Shown one piece after another: positions 43,585-53,655 of a stretch of 64,000 bases of DNA. Positions within the stretch are counted from its first letter, which is position 1; the number at the start of each line of letters is the position of its first letter. The stretch comes from Linum tenue (taxonomy: Eukaryota > Streptophyta > Magnoliopsida > Malpighiales > Linaceae). The translations under genes were made by a program, and so were the position numbers. The stretch is from contig CAMGYJ010000007.1 in assembly GCA_946122785.1 (NCBI GenBank), positions 8,842,727-8,906,726 of the forward strand, given 5' to 3'. Under the pieces are notes generated by a model. It made no database searches, had not been told where the DNA came from, and worked only from the letters and a program-made list of their open reading frames with translations.

Positions 43585-45868
43585 GGGTTAATAGCATTTT
43601 ATACGCTTGTACTTTTGTAAGTTAACAAACATACTCTTCTATTAATGTTTTGCACAAATGTACCCCTCTATTGTTGCAATGTAACAAATATAGCCTTCCA
43701 TCCATATTTTTGTTAGTTGACCGTTAAGAGGCTTGTAAAATGACTATATTACCCTCTAGTAACAATATGTGTGCGACTAATTTCCAGCAAAAAGGAAAAT
43801 TAAATAAATAAATTTAGATTATTAATTCATTATCTTCCCTTCTCGTTAGCGGAATACCCAGGAAGCACCCGACGTCTTCTAGATTGAATCAGATTGAGAC
43901 ATCGGAGCAAGGTTGTCAAACCGGTTCATGCTAGTGTGCCGGTTTAGCAAGTGGAATGGTTCAACCAGTGGCACATACCGGTTTGTGCCGGTTTATGCCG
44001 GTCAATATTACTCATATTTAAACATGACATTTAACGTCAATACCTAAACATTTATACTTGAATCCAACAAATAACATCAATATTTAACTTTTATACTCAT
44101 AAAATAAGTAATAAAATAATTTTTAACAGTTAAATTCACTAAAATAAGGTCATTTTACTTAGAGATTCGTATATCAATCATGCTGGTCATACCGATAGTG
44201 TCACGCCGGTTTTATAACCGGTACCGGTTGAACCAGATACAACCGGTGGCACACCGGCCGGCGTGACAACCATGCTTCGGAGGCTGTCACATCACTGCTA
44301 TCCCGTCGGAAACTCAAAATCACTGCCGAATTAGTTACATCCCATCGCCCTCTACCTCCGCTGCCTCTCCTGTGGAAACCTCCATGTGTCAGCAGTAAAA
44401 CCATAAACAGAACCCCAACCTCCTCCTCCATTTTCTATCCAAACCCTAAAAAACCAAATCTCGACCGACAAAATGTTGATGACTTGGCCACTCAATTCAA
44501 TTCCTTCTTCGGACTTACCGTTTTAGATATGACAACAAAACCTGCCAGTATCATCCATCTCCTCTTCCGATTTCATAAAAACTCTCTCGCAACTTGAAGG
44601 TCGGCGAGTGGATTGGTGGCTTCCTCCGCTCCTACTCTCCAGTGAACCCCTGCGGTTGTCGTCCAGAAGAAGCTTACCACCAAAGGAGCAGCTAGATATC
44701 GGAGCATGATTTGGGTTTCAAAGTTTTGGAAGATAAAGATGAAGGGGAACAAGGGAGCAGATCCGGTGAGTAACCTCATGCATAACCCAATAAGAATCTG
44801 CCACATCAGCGCCTCCTTCTCTCCTGGAAAAATCATTAACTTTCTTTCCCTTAATCTTTAACGGACGATTTCTCACTCGTTTTAACTCGGAATTTAATTT
44901 TTTTTGCACAGTTAGATCAGATTAATTGTGCTCTTCAAAATTATATCCACTTTGATATTTTTTGGAACAAAAAACATTTGTCAGTTATTACCAGTCAATA
45001 CCATATGGTATAGTCTATACCATATGGTATTGACTGGTATTAAATAACAGCATACCATATGATATGAAAAATACCAGTCAATACCATATGTTGTTATTTA
45101 ATACCAGTACTGGTATTAAATAACAGTATACCATATGGTATGAAAAATACCACCTCATACCAGGGTGGTATAGTATGGTATGGAGTTGGTAACGAGAGGT
45201 TTGAAATTTTTTCCCCCAGAAAATTTTGAAATCCAATAGATCATGATTAAACCGTTCCTTTTGTGCAAAAATTTCCGAAAATGACTAAACAACGAAGGAG
45301 ATACCATATGGTATGGAGTCGGTAACGAGAGGGATGAAAAAAATTTCTCAAAAAATATTGAAAATGGATATCATTTTGTAGAGAACAACGAACTCGTTCC
45401 ATATGGGTAAAAAAAATTGAAATCCGAGTTAGAATGAAGAAGATATGATCCAATTAAAAAAACTAGGGAAAATAAATTCCTTTAATTCTCCACCCTTAGA
45501 TCTGCAGTCACTTAAAGAAAGGTCTAGATTTGGTTACTCATTGTTACTCACCCTAAGATTACTCACCCTATCTTGAGCCGGGAAACAGTGGTGAATGCGA
45601 AGTGTTGAGTGATTGCAAGGGTAGGGGTGGGTGTCCTTTTGATACATAAATCATTTAAAAATAAATTAGATAATTTTTTGTTTTTAATTTTTTCTTTGAA
45701 AGAGTAATTATATAATAAATTAGATAGAGGGTAGTATATTCATTTTGCATGTCATTTAACGGTCAACAAACTGAAATAATGACAGAAGGTACGTATGTTA
45801 CGTCACAACAATAGAGGGGTACGTACGTTTGTTAACTTTCAATAGTACAGGGTATAAAATGTTATTGA
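43585..45868. mobile_element. MULE-like element, unit 2 copy
   Basis: Orthologue of 6531-8911 with the same TIRs. It contains the nested hAT MITE (43908-44274), the gene-like block (about 44282-44880) and a shortened ATACCATATGGTAT cluster (about 44998-45320). Minus-strand frames in the gene-like block differ from unit 1 by several substitutions and a deletion, as expected of non-coding cargo. Confidence 0.6.
43908..44274. mobile_element. Nested hAT-type MITE, unit 2 copy
   Basis: Flanks CATCGGAG and CTTCGGAG (8 bp, one later substitution); termini CAAGGTTGTCA and TGACAACCATG. It is 367 bp, 17 bp shorter than the unit 1 copy. Confidence 0.8.
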
Positions 45869-46637
45869 TAAAATAAATTATAAAATCATATTATTTAATA
45901 TAAAAGACATCTAACAAGAACTATATTAACTACTTTTTATTGTTTTTTAGAATTTTTATTCATATTTTATATTATAAATTCTTTATAGTCATTTTACATA
46001 ACCTCTCATATTAAAAAAGTACTTCTAATAATTTTTCAATCAAACATTCAATTGTTTTTTTAAGTACTTCTCTAAAAACTCTAGCCAAAAATCGCTTATA
46101 CAAAAGCTACTTAAGGGAGAAACTAGCCTGATAGCAGCTTTAAGTAAAGTGGCAGGCTATATCCAAAACCTTCCTTTAATTAATTTACTAAACCCTTTGG
46201 AAAAAACAGATCGTTACTTAATATTCGCAACCATTAATTCCACATGCATGTTTTAAGAAAGAACAGATCTAGCTAGGATTGTTATCTAGATATTCTCTTC
46301 CTGTTCTGATTTCCATAATATTATTAGTAGTCGTAGTAGTATCATTAGTACTGTTTCTCTTTGTTCTCTCTTTCCAAACCCAGAAAAAGGAGAAGAGAAC
46401 CTTATCTGTAACAGTTATGCGTATCGCTAGCTGATCCGGTTGGTGTGCTCTGTTCATCATGATCCAAATTAGAGAGCCATATAATCAACGTTAAGTATCT
46501 GTATTATGATATTAATTGACATATTGTTATCCATCGATCGACCTCTCAGTGCTTTTGCTAATCATTAGAAGATTGACATGTTAATGTTATCTCCAACATA
46601 TACATCCTTCAATTAGGGGTGGGCAGGCGTTGATGGT

Positions 46638-47763
46638 GGGACAGGTTACGGTGATTACTATATAAGTAGTATTCACTGTGATTATTAAGGGTAAATTGGG
46701 TATGAAAAATAAATTGTATTAATCAATTTTTTTTAATAAATTACATTTTAGGTAGTTAAGAATCTATTAATTACAATTCTCTCTCTTTCTCTCACTTCCA
46801 TAATCTTCAGCCAGATCTCGTTTCCTTATTTTTTTCAATATTTCTGCAAAAGAAAAAAAAAAACACGAAATCACTACCAATCCATTAGACAATCACTACC
46901 ACTTTGAAAAATATCAATACTATTGCAGAAATAAATCTATACCGTTACACGAAAACTACCAATATAAACAATCTACCAATTTAAATATATACCATTACAT
47001 GATAATCAATACCAATGCAGAAAAAAACAATACCAATGCGAAAACTACTAATATAAACAATCTACCAATATAAATCAATACATGCAAATCAATACCATTA
47101 CATGATAATCAATACCAATGCAGAAAAAAACAATACCAATGCGGAAAAAGCACTACCACTGCGGAAAAAACAATACCAATATAAACAATTTATATATACC
47201 CCTAGAAGAGCCAAGACAAGAGGGAAGCAATAATTGATAGTATTTTATGATTGAAAGGAAAGGAAATCTGGAACTAGAAATGGTCGGTGCCAATTGAGAA
47301 ATAAGATTTGGAGATGTAAAAGTAGTAAAAATTATTAGAGTGAGTGATCGGCAAGTACATACCTCATAGGAGGAGTCATGACGAGGCCATTGGCAATTAG
47401 GCTGCGTTGATCGGCAACGGCGGCCGCTGGTTTTGACGACGATGCTAATAGAGCTGCTACCTCTAGTAGCAGTAGGCAGTAATGGCGTTGGATTGTGGTA
47501 GACGGCGGATGAGGTGGGTGAGGTGAGGCGGAGGGAGGGAGCGGGGGAGGGAAGAAGGACCACGGTTAGGGAGATGGGTTGCATTAGGGTTTGGGTGTAA
47601 TATATAGAGTAATCAGGTGTGGTATTTTTTTATTTTCGAAATTAACCTTAATCTAATCTTAACCGTCAATTTAAAAACAGGGAGAAATAGAGATAATGAA
47701 TGGTATAGATTTTGATAGCCACCGTGATTACTAAAAATTAAGTAACCACGCTAACCTATTCCT
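46638..47763. mobile_element. MULE-type insertion, possible Pack-MULE
   Basis: The perfect 9-bp TSD GTTGATGGT (46629-46637 and 47764-47772) matches a single GTTGATGGT at 10788-10796 in unit 1. Ends GGGACAGGTTACGGTGATTACT and, reversed, AGGAATAGGTTAGCGTGGTTACT form an imperfect TIR. The left third is a degenerate tandem repeat of AATCAATACCA, AATGCAGAAAAAAACAA and related words (46880-47180). The right part (47360-47590) is abruptly GC-rich. There is no transposase. The TSD length supports the Mutator superfamily. Confidence 0.75.
47153..47584 (-). pseudogene. Possible captured gene fragment in the MULE-type insertion
   Basis: A 143-codon minus-strand frame starting MQPISLTVVLLPSPAPS, Ser/Thr/Pro-rich for the first 90 residues and low-complexity afterwards. 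The GC-rich first 220 bp contrast with AT-rich surroundings, as in Pack-MULE cargo that begins at a gene 5' end. No family was recognised and the C-terminal part runs into the tandem repeat. It could be a chance frame. Confidence 0.3.
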
Positions 47764-47873
47764 GTTGATGGTTAATCCGCGGTTTGACATCAATCCAACC
47801 ACAGATAATCCAAATCATAGTGAATGTGTGATTGTTGTGGGTGGCTTGTAGATTGACAAATCTCCTACCCGTA

Positions 47874-49217
47874 TGATAGACCGTCATTTACACATGTTTT
47901 TACCCTCATACTTACACCGTTTGAGGTGTTGATTCTCGTGTTTTAGGCCGATTTCACGCTAGGTTGTGCTTGTTTGTGTTATTTCAGGTCCTAGTACGTG
48001 AATGAAGGCTTAGGAGCGAGTCTGGGGTCGATTGGACGAAGAACGGACGAAGGGCGAGCTTTTTGGGGAGTGCACGGGCAGACCAGGAGGCTGCACGGGC
48101 GTGCACTTGAGCCATTTGGCCGTGCACCTCATGTCGAGGCCATGCACGGCCAGACCCTGAAGACTGCACGGCCGTGCGCCTGGCCGTGCAAGGTGGATGA
48201 AGGCCGAATAATTGATACGGTGCGTTTTGAGGGTGCACGGCCATAATGGTGTTGTGCACGGCCGTGCACCTGGCCGTGCAACTCGGGAAAGTCGGTTTTA
48301 AAGCCTAATTCGAGCCAAAAGTGAGAGAATCGTGTTTTCAGAGCAAAAACAGAGCCCTAGAGAGAGAAAGTGCGAAGAACTCATCCTAGAAGCCGTCTAA
48401 GAGCTGGATTTCATCGAATCGAGCTTGGAGATCGTCATAGGAGTGGAAATCATCGTCCCGGAGCAGATTATCCTCATCGTTATGAGTATGACTAATCCGA
48501 TTCTTGTTTTCTCTTCTCTCTCTATGGAGTAGAACCCTTCTCTCACTTGGGTATGAAGAACCCTAGTTCCTTGTGTTAGGGATTTGATTGTAATGACTTG
48601 GGATGATATTACTGTTTGATTTTAATCGAATGACGCATATTTAATGAATTGATTTGAGTCTGATCAGCTTGTCTCAATTTCTGCTTCAACCTGAGATAGA
48701 TAGAATCTGATTAGGTTGTTAGAGCCTCTTCATTCGATAGTAGGAGATTGGCTATACGAGAGTTAGCCAGTTGACTGCTTTGTACTGGTGTTCTTGGCGC
48801 CAGTAGTGGAGTTCTGTGTTCATAGCCTCAGCTTTCTATCCCGGTGAAGACTAGTCGTCTGCCGGGGAGTTAGACTGAGAGGGCTTGGTCAGCTTAAGAG
48901 ATTCCAAGCTACTGTCGGATCTTCCGCAGTCTAATCAACAGTAAATCAACCCAGGGAATTGCAATTGAACCTAACTAAGGGGCTAGGGGGACTCAATCCC
49001 GAGTGACTCTTGCCTGCTTTAGAAAACCGAACAATTTACTGCTTTCTTGTTGCTTTTACTTTTCACAACAATCACTCGACTTAGTTTGCTAGATAATAGA
49101 GAATCACGGAGTAAGCAGTAGATCTAGACCCCGGGTTGATAATTAAACTTGCCTATACTGCAGTCCCTTTCATTGGTTACACTTGGCCATTGTTAGGTGT
49201 TGTGTTTTAGCGTGTCA
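47874..49217 (+). repeat. 5' LTR of Gypsy C
   Basis: A 1344-bp LTR, TGATAGACCG to CGTGTCA. It shares CATTGGTTACACTTGGCC near the end with the 13186 element's LTR. It carries GCACGGCCGTGC at 48166-48177 and 48256-48267 plus near-variants between about 48070 and 48285. Confidence 0.85.
48062..48285 (+). repeat. GCACGGCCGTGC palindrome repeats in the Gypsy C LTR
   Basis: About seven tandem-like blocks of TGCACGG(C/G)C and GGCCGTGCA alternate in a region much more GC-rich than the rest of the LTR. Two copies are the perfect 12-bp palindrome GCACGGCCGTGC. Confidence 0.8.
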
Positions 49218-49223
49218 AGTTTT

Positions 49224-49240
49224 TGGCGCCGTTGCCGGGG
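49224..49240 (+). other. Primer-binding site (tRNA-Asp type), Gypsy C
   Basis: TGGCGCCGTTGCCGGGG, six bases after the LTR end, identical to the site in Gypsy B. Confidence 0.85.
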
Positions 49241-49361
49241 ACCCCTCTAGATTATTGGGGAAACGTGAGAATTTGTTACTCTAGCTTTTATTTACTGCAT
49301 TTTATCTCTTCCACCTGTGTGCCTTCACGGGTTGCTTCTGCTGATTGTGTGCAGGTAGTGC

Positions 49362-50909
49362 ATGACCCGTAGCCAGTCGGGAGATCTACTACCACTTGAC
49401 CAGGAGCTTGAACGAACTTGTAGGAACTTCAAGTTCGCTCTAAAGGCGCGACTGGCTGCGGAGGAGGCGCTAACACAGCTACAGATCGGAGAAGAAGAAG
49501 AAGGAAAGATGGGTGATCCGCAGAACAACAATGTGATCCCCGGGGAGCAGACCATGGGATCCTACTGGACCGCTAGGGCTGCGGACATGAGGTCACCTAT
49601 TCAACACCCTCAGGTCCCAGCTAACAACTTTGAGGTGAGCACCTCCGTGATCACCATGATGCGCGGTTCAGTAGTGTTCCGTGGTAAGGAGGGAGAGTGC
49701 CCTCGATCGCATCTCAGACGATTCCACGAGCTCATCGATGGAATCAAGATCAATGGGGTACCAGCAGATGCCATCCAGCTGAGGTACTTCCCATTCACTC
49801 TGGAAGGGCAGGCCAAGGAGTGGCTAGACACTCGACCTCCAGGCTCCATCACCACGTTCGCCAACCTGGCGGACAAGTTCCTCACCCGCTACCATCCTCC
49901 ATCCAAGACTGCTGATCTCCAGAAGCAGATTACACATTTTACTCAGGATGAGGATGAGACCATCAGGGATGCTTGGGAGAGGTACACCAGCCTCTTTCTC
50001 AGGTGTCCCAACCATGGTTTTAATGATGCGTTCAAGGTGGGCACCTTCTATCACGCCCTCTTCCCGGAGGACAAGCAGCTGATCGATTCGGTTTGTGGCG
50101 GGAACATGCTGACCAAAACCCCCCCACAGCTGAATCAACTCTTTGAAGAGATGGCGGAGAATGGTTATGATTGGGGCACTGCCAGGAGATCGAGGAGAGC
50201 ACCAGGCCGGGGTGTGCATGCTGTGGGCACCCAGTCATCTGATTTGGTGCAGGTAGTATCGAAGCTGGTCTCAGCTATCGATCGTTCCGGGATGATTCCA
50301 GGGACCGGACAGCAGCAGGCGATGCTCTGCCAGTGGTGCGAGAGCACCCATCATATGGTGGAAGACTGCCAGGCGATGAAGGAATCAACCACACCCCAGG
50401 AGCAGGTGAACTTCATCAACAATGCCAGGCGCAATGACCCCTACAGCAACACGTACAATGAGGGGTGGCGCCAGCATCCTAACTTCTCCTGGGCTGGGCC
50501 AAATCCCAAACCACCAGTTCCCCAGGGACCATCAGGCTTCCAGCGGCCACCATATCAGCCCAGACAGGGGCAATTCCAGCAGCAACAACAGTCTCTCTAT
50601 CAGCCCATGCAGGGGCATGCTGCACAATCACAGCCGCGACCTTTCCAGCAGCCAGGCGCAGCCCCAGCTGCTCCAGTGCAGAATGATCAGATGGCTGACC
50701 TGCGGGACTTGGTGGGTTCTCTCGCCAGTGTTAGTGCTCAGAAATTCAACACCTTTGAGCAGTTCATGGAGAAGGCCTCGGGTCAACTCCTGGCTCTGGA
50801 AGCTGGTCAGAGGAATACACAGGCTGTTTTGCAGGATATCCTGGTACTCTACCAGCGCAGACCATTCCCCACCCGCCGACCCCGAATGAGCGCTGCAATG
50901 CCATCATGA
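49362..50909 (+). CDS. Gypsy C Gag
   Basis: A 515-aa uninterrupted frame, starting MTRSQSGDLLPLDQELERT like the Gag of Gypsy B. A retrotransposon gag domain lies at about residues 110-230, with AKEWLDTRPPGSITTFANL and AWERYTSLFLRCPNHGF. A CX2CX4HX4C zinc knuckle (CQWCESTHHMVEDC) is at about 321-334. A Gln/Pro-rich segment follows, then a 70-residue tail. The product should form particles and bind RNA. The frame ends in TGA at 50907-50909, overlapping the ATG of the protease ORF (ATGA). Just upstream of that ATG the protease frame reads NERCNAIMTRSGK, the normal Athila gag-protease linker. So the split most likely reflects one indel in the preceding 60 or so bases, not a designed overlap. Confidence 0.85.
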   Translation: MTRSQSGDLLPLDQELERTCRNFKFALKARLAAEEALTQLQIGEEEEGKMGDPQNNNVIPGEQTMGSYWTARAADMRSPIQHPQVPANNFEVSTSVITMMRGSVVFRGKEGECPRSHLRRFHELIDGIKINGVPADAIQLRYFPFTLEGQAKEWLDTRPPGSITTFANLADKFLTRYHPPSKTADLQKQITHFTQDEDETIRDAWERYTSLFLRCPNHGFNDAFKVGTFYHALFPEDKQLIDSVCGGNMLTKTPPQLNQLFEEMAENGYDWGTARRSRRAPGRGVHAVGTQSSDLVQVVSKLVSAIDRSGMIPGTGQQQAMLCQWCESTHHMVEDCQAMKESTTPQEQVNFINNARRNDPYSNTYNEGWRQHPNFSWAGPNPKPPVPQGPSGFQRPPYQPRQGQFQQQQQSLYQPMQGHAAQSQPRPFQQPGAAPAAPVQNDQMADLRDLVGSLASVSAQKFNTFEQFMEKASGQLLALEAGQRNTQAVLQDILVLYQRRPFPTRRPRMSAAMPS

Positions 50910-52090
50910 CCAGGAGTGGCAAGATGACTGTTGATCCCCCTGCTCGGGAACCGGAGAGAGAAAGCCCTGTTGCAGCATCTCCAGCGGTTGAACAAGAAGT
51001 TGAGAAGGAGGTTGAGGTGCCTGCACCTAAACCGCAACCAGTAGTGAAGGAGTATGTCCCTAAACTCCCTTTCCCTACTCGGCTGCACAAAGACAGGCTG
51101 GAGACCGAGTTCGAGAACTTCATGGCCATGCTCAAGAAGCTGAATGTCCAAGTGCCCTTCCTGGAGGCACTATCGCAAATGCCGAAGTATGCGAAGTTTC
51201 TGAAAGAGCTTCTCTCAAAGAAGCAGAAGCTGAGTGAGCTGGCCACTGTGGAGCTCAGCGAGGAGTGCTCGGCTATTCTGCAGAACAAGCTTCCGCAGAA
51301 GAAAAAGGACCCAGGTAGTTTCACTATCCCGTGCTCTATTGGTAAATTGCATGTAGAGAAGTCCTTGGCGGATTTAGGTGCTAGTATCAATGTTATTCCA
51401 TACAAATTGTTCATGAAACTAGGCCTAGGTGAACCCCGTGCTACTAGGATGACCCTTCAATTAGCTGACAGATCGGTAGTGCATCCTAGGGGTATAGTGG
51501 AAGACCTTCTGGTCAAGGTTGGCAAATTCACATATCCTGTGGATTTTGTTATCCTGGACATCAGTGAGGACACAGAAGTGCCTCTTATACTGGGAAGGCC
51601 TTTCCTGGCCACCGCCAAGGCTCTCATAGATGTGCATGATGGGACCTTAGTTCTGAGGGATGGCGAGGAGCGAATAACATTTTCTGTTGCTAACACTATA
51701 CCTGCTTCGTTACCTCTGCATGCTGTATCTCACCAGGAGCACGAGTCTGTCGTGTATCCTTCTGTGCTGCCTATTTTGCAGGAACCGCCTCCCACACCTT
51801 CGCCGTCACTCCGGACCACCCCGTCATCCAAAGAACAGATCAAGGAGGAGTGGCGGCCGAAACTGCAGGCAGCTAAGCCTGCTCGAAGGAAAGCCGGAGA
51901 CCACTATGAGCTGGTCCCGCCCCCACCTTGGCCATCCGAGTATTCACTCGCTTGCATCCTACCGGATGGCCAAGTCGAGCTGGCAAATGCTGGTGGCCAC
52001 ATTCGTCACGTCCATGGCCACCATTTGAAGCTGTACCTCAAGAGCGATGTGGATCCGCTCTTGAAGGCACCTGATCCTACACTTCCCTGA
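50906..52090 (+). CDS. Gypsy C aspartic protease ORF
   Basis: A 394-aa frame opening MTRSGKMTVDPPARE. A Glu/Pro/Lys-rich linker is followed by VPFLEALSQMPKYAKFLKEL (about 86-105), the catalytic segment SLADLGASINVIPYK (about 151-165), the VKVGKFTYPVDFVILD strand region, and VPLILGRPFLATAKALIDV near 226-244. These match the protease of Athila-lineage gag-pol. The last 130 residues are Pro-rich and unlike any RT, and the frame stops 45 nt before the conserved hairpin. RT, RNase H and integrase are absent, so replication would need enzymes from another element. There are no internal stops, which suggests fairly recent selection or recent origin. Confidence 0.85.
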   Translation: MTRSGKMTVDPPAREPERESPVAASPAVEQEVEKEVEVPAPKPQPVVKEYVPKLPFPTRLHKDRLETEFENFMAMLKKLNVQVPFLEALSQMPKYAKFLKELLSKKQKLSELATVELSEECSAILQNKLPQKKKDPGSFTIPCSIGKLHVEKSLADLGASINVIPYKLFMKLGLGEPRATRMTLQLADRSVVHPRGIVEDLLVKVGKFTYPVDFVILDISEDTEVPLILGRPFLATAKALIDVHDGTLVLRDGEERITFSVANTIPASLPLHAVSHQEHESVVYPSVLPILQEPPPTPSPSLRTTPSSKEQIKEEWRPKLQAAKPARRKAGDHYELVPPPPWPSEYSLACILPDGQVELANAGGHIRHVHGHHLKLYLKSDVDPLLKAPDPTLP

Positions 52091-52126
52091 GCATCCATAC
52101 TGGCGTCCAGCTAAAAGACGGTAAAG

Positions 52127-52152
52127 AAGCGCTTGTGGGGAGGCAACCCCAC
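52127..52152 (+). promoter_or_regulatory. Conserved post-ORF hairpin, Gypsy C
   Basis: AAGCGCTT (52127-52134), then GTGGGG-AGGCAA-CCCCAC (52135-52152), 45 nt after the stop. Relative to Gypsy A, the third stem pair changes from T-A to G-C on both sides; the loop is unchanged. Confidence 0.8.
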
Positions 52153-52269
52153 CGAGGTTTGCATTTTCTTACTCTTTTCCTTTGATTGTGGGTGTTTTTG
52201 AGTCTTGAGACGTTGATCCAGAGTCAAGTGTCGTTTTTTAGTGAAAACAGGTTGAATTCGGGGCTCCAG

Positions 52270-52540
52270 AACTGTGCACGGCCAGGCCACCAACTTGCAC
52301 GGCCGTGCCAAAAATTTTCCCTGGCCGTGCAAGCTCTCGGTGCAACGTGCACGGCCAGAAGTGCATGTTGCACGGCCGTGCGGAAATCACCCCTGGCCGT
52401 GCAAGCTCTCGGCACTAACCGCACGGCCGAATGTGTGATGTGCACGGCCGTGCGATGTCCTCGGCCAGGCCGTGTCGGCCTGCACGGGCAGAAGCAAGCC
52501 GTGCACGGCCGTGCGTGCCTGCCCGTGCGGCCCCAGCTGA
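52270..52540 (+). repeat. GCACGGCCGTGC palindrome repeats in the Gypsy C 3' region
   Basis: The perfect palindrome GCACGGCCGTGC recurs at 52297, 52370, 52442 and 52503, that is every 61-73 bp, with the accompanying CCTGGCCGTGCAAGCTCTCGG twice. The same word is repeated in the LTR of this element. Open frames across it on both strands are products of the repeat. Confidence 0.85.
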
Positions 52541-53002
52541 CGGTGATAATGGAGCTGCTGGCGCTGCTGACGATGATGCGTGCATGGATGACATCGATCT
52601 CGACGATCTTGGCGACGAGTAGGCTGTACTCGTTGCCCGTCTCATTGTGTTTGTTTTTGTTTGTTTTTTTTAGACTTTTGAGTGTTTGCTCCATGTGTGC
52701 GGAGCTTGAACTTTTTGTCGTTTGTTTTTGTTTTTGGTTTTTCTTTTGTGGTTTGATGTAGCCGTCTGGGCTAACACTTATCCCTAACGCCAGTGTGCTA
52801 GTGTTTCTGATGTTCGATTTGTGCAGTATTGACCACTTCCCCGTTCGCTTCTCGCTGACTGGTCCACTTCCAGTCCCCCAGCAGTGTTCTTACCCGGTAA
52901 CATCGTTCCCCTTATCTTTCCCTCTACTCCATTGAGGGCAATGTCGTGCTTAAGTGTGGGGGAGTTAGATGTTTTGTATCGGTTGGAGTATTTTTTATGG
53001 TG

Positions 53003-53050
53003 CTTGGAGCCTAGTCCACTGTCCGAATCTTACGATTTGAGGGCTCCAAG
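53003..53050 (+). promoter_or_regulatory. Second conserved 3'-region hairpin, Gypsy C
   Basis: Outer stem CTTGGAGCC/GGCTCCAAG, as in Gypsy A. The inner stem is CGAATC-TTAC-GATTTG (six pairs with one G-T), different in sequence from the inner stem of Gypsy A but still paired. Confidence 0.65.
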
Positions 53051-53655
53051 TACTGCTGTTTGATCATATTGGCACTGTGTTTTGATGGATGAATTGATTG
53101 GTTTTCGGATTAATGCATGACAACCTGTTTGCGACTAGGACAACCTATGATGAGGACTGAGATGTGCAGTAGAACGATGTAGGGGTTCAGTTTTTCAACT
53201 GTTTGCTTGCCAACTGTGACTTGATCTGACTTGATCTGATTACTTGTTCTTGACAGTCGTTTATGCATCTAGTTCAGGGTATCAGAATGTGAGATAGAGC
53301 ATATAGGTAGCCATGTGAGATTTGAGCCTGCTCGTTTCTTTCTTGTGCGATAGATCCCTCTTCCATGATGTGTAGCATTCACGTTGCCACTAGCTAAGAT
53401 GATGGGGGCATAGGATTAGCCCACGCCCAAAACTGACTGTCCTGATGTGTCATACCCCCTAGTCAGCCCCTTTGAGCCGTGTGTTATCCTTTCTTTTGGT
53501 CTATAATGAAAAAATCACCCTTGTTGCATCTTTTAGAAGGTTCCACAGAGTGGTTTTTACATATTCTCTGCTGTTTCTGCTAAAGTCTATGTGAGTGTTG
53601 GAGGTAGTGCTTAAAAGTTGGGCAGGTGTTTGAAATTTATGCAGAAGTGTGAAGC

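Larger units (their letters stand above)
47874..53655 (+). mobile_element. Athila-type Gypsy with gag and protease only (Gypsy C)
   Basis: A 5' LTR, tRNA-Asp primer site, gag ORF, protease ORF, conserved hairpin and long 3' non-coding region with TTAAGTGTGGGGGAG (about 52951). There is no RT, RNase H or integrase; the 3' non-coding region starts straight after protease. The 3' end is truncated: near 53655 the sequence switches to duplication-unit DNA, the last several hundred bases plus the 3' LTR are missing, and about 350 bp of unit 1-type flank is lost too. So one deletion removed the right end. Parts and order resemble non-autonomous TR-GAG elements. Confidence 0.85.

Noticed and set aside
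50764..51414. 216-codon minus-strand frame
   Set aside because: Antisense to the well-supported protease ORF of Gypsy C; low-complexity Ser/Leu composition.
52186..52761. 191-codon frame and its opposite-strand partners
   Set aside because: Produced by the GC-rich GCACGGCCGTGC repeats, which keep several frames open on both strands.
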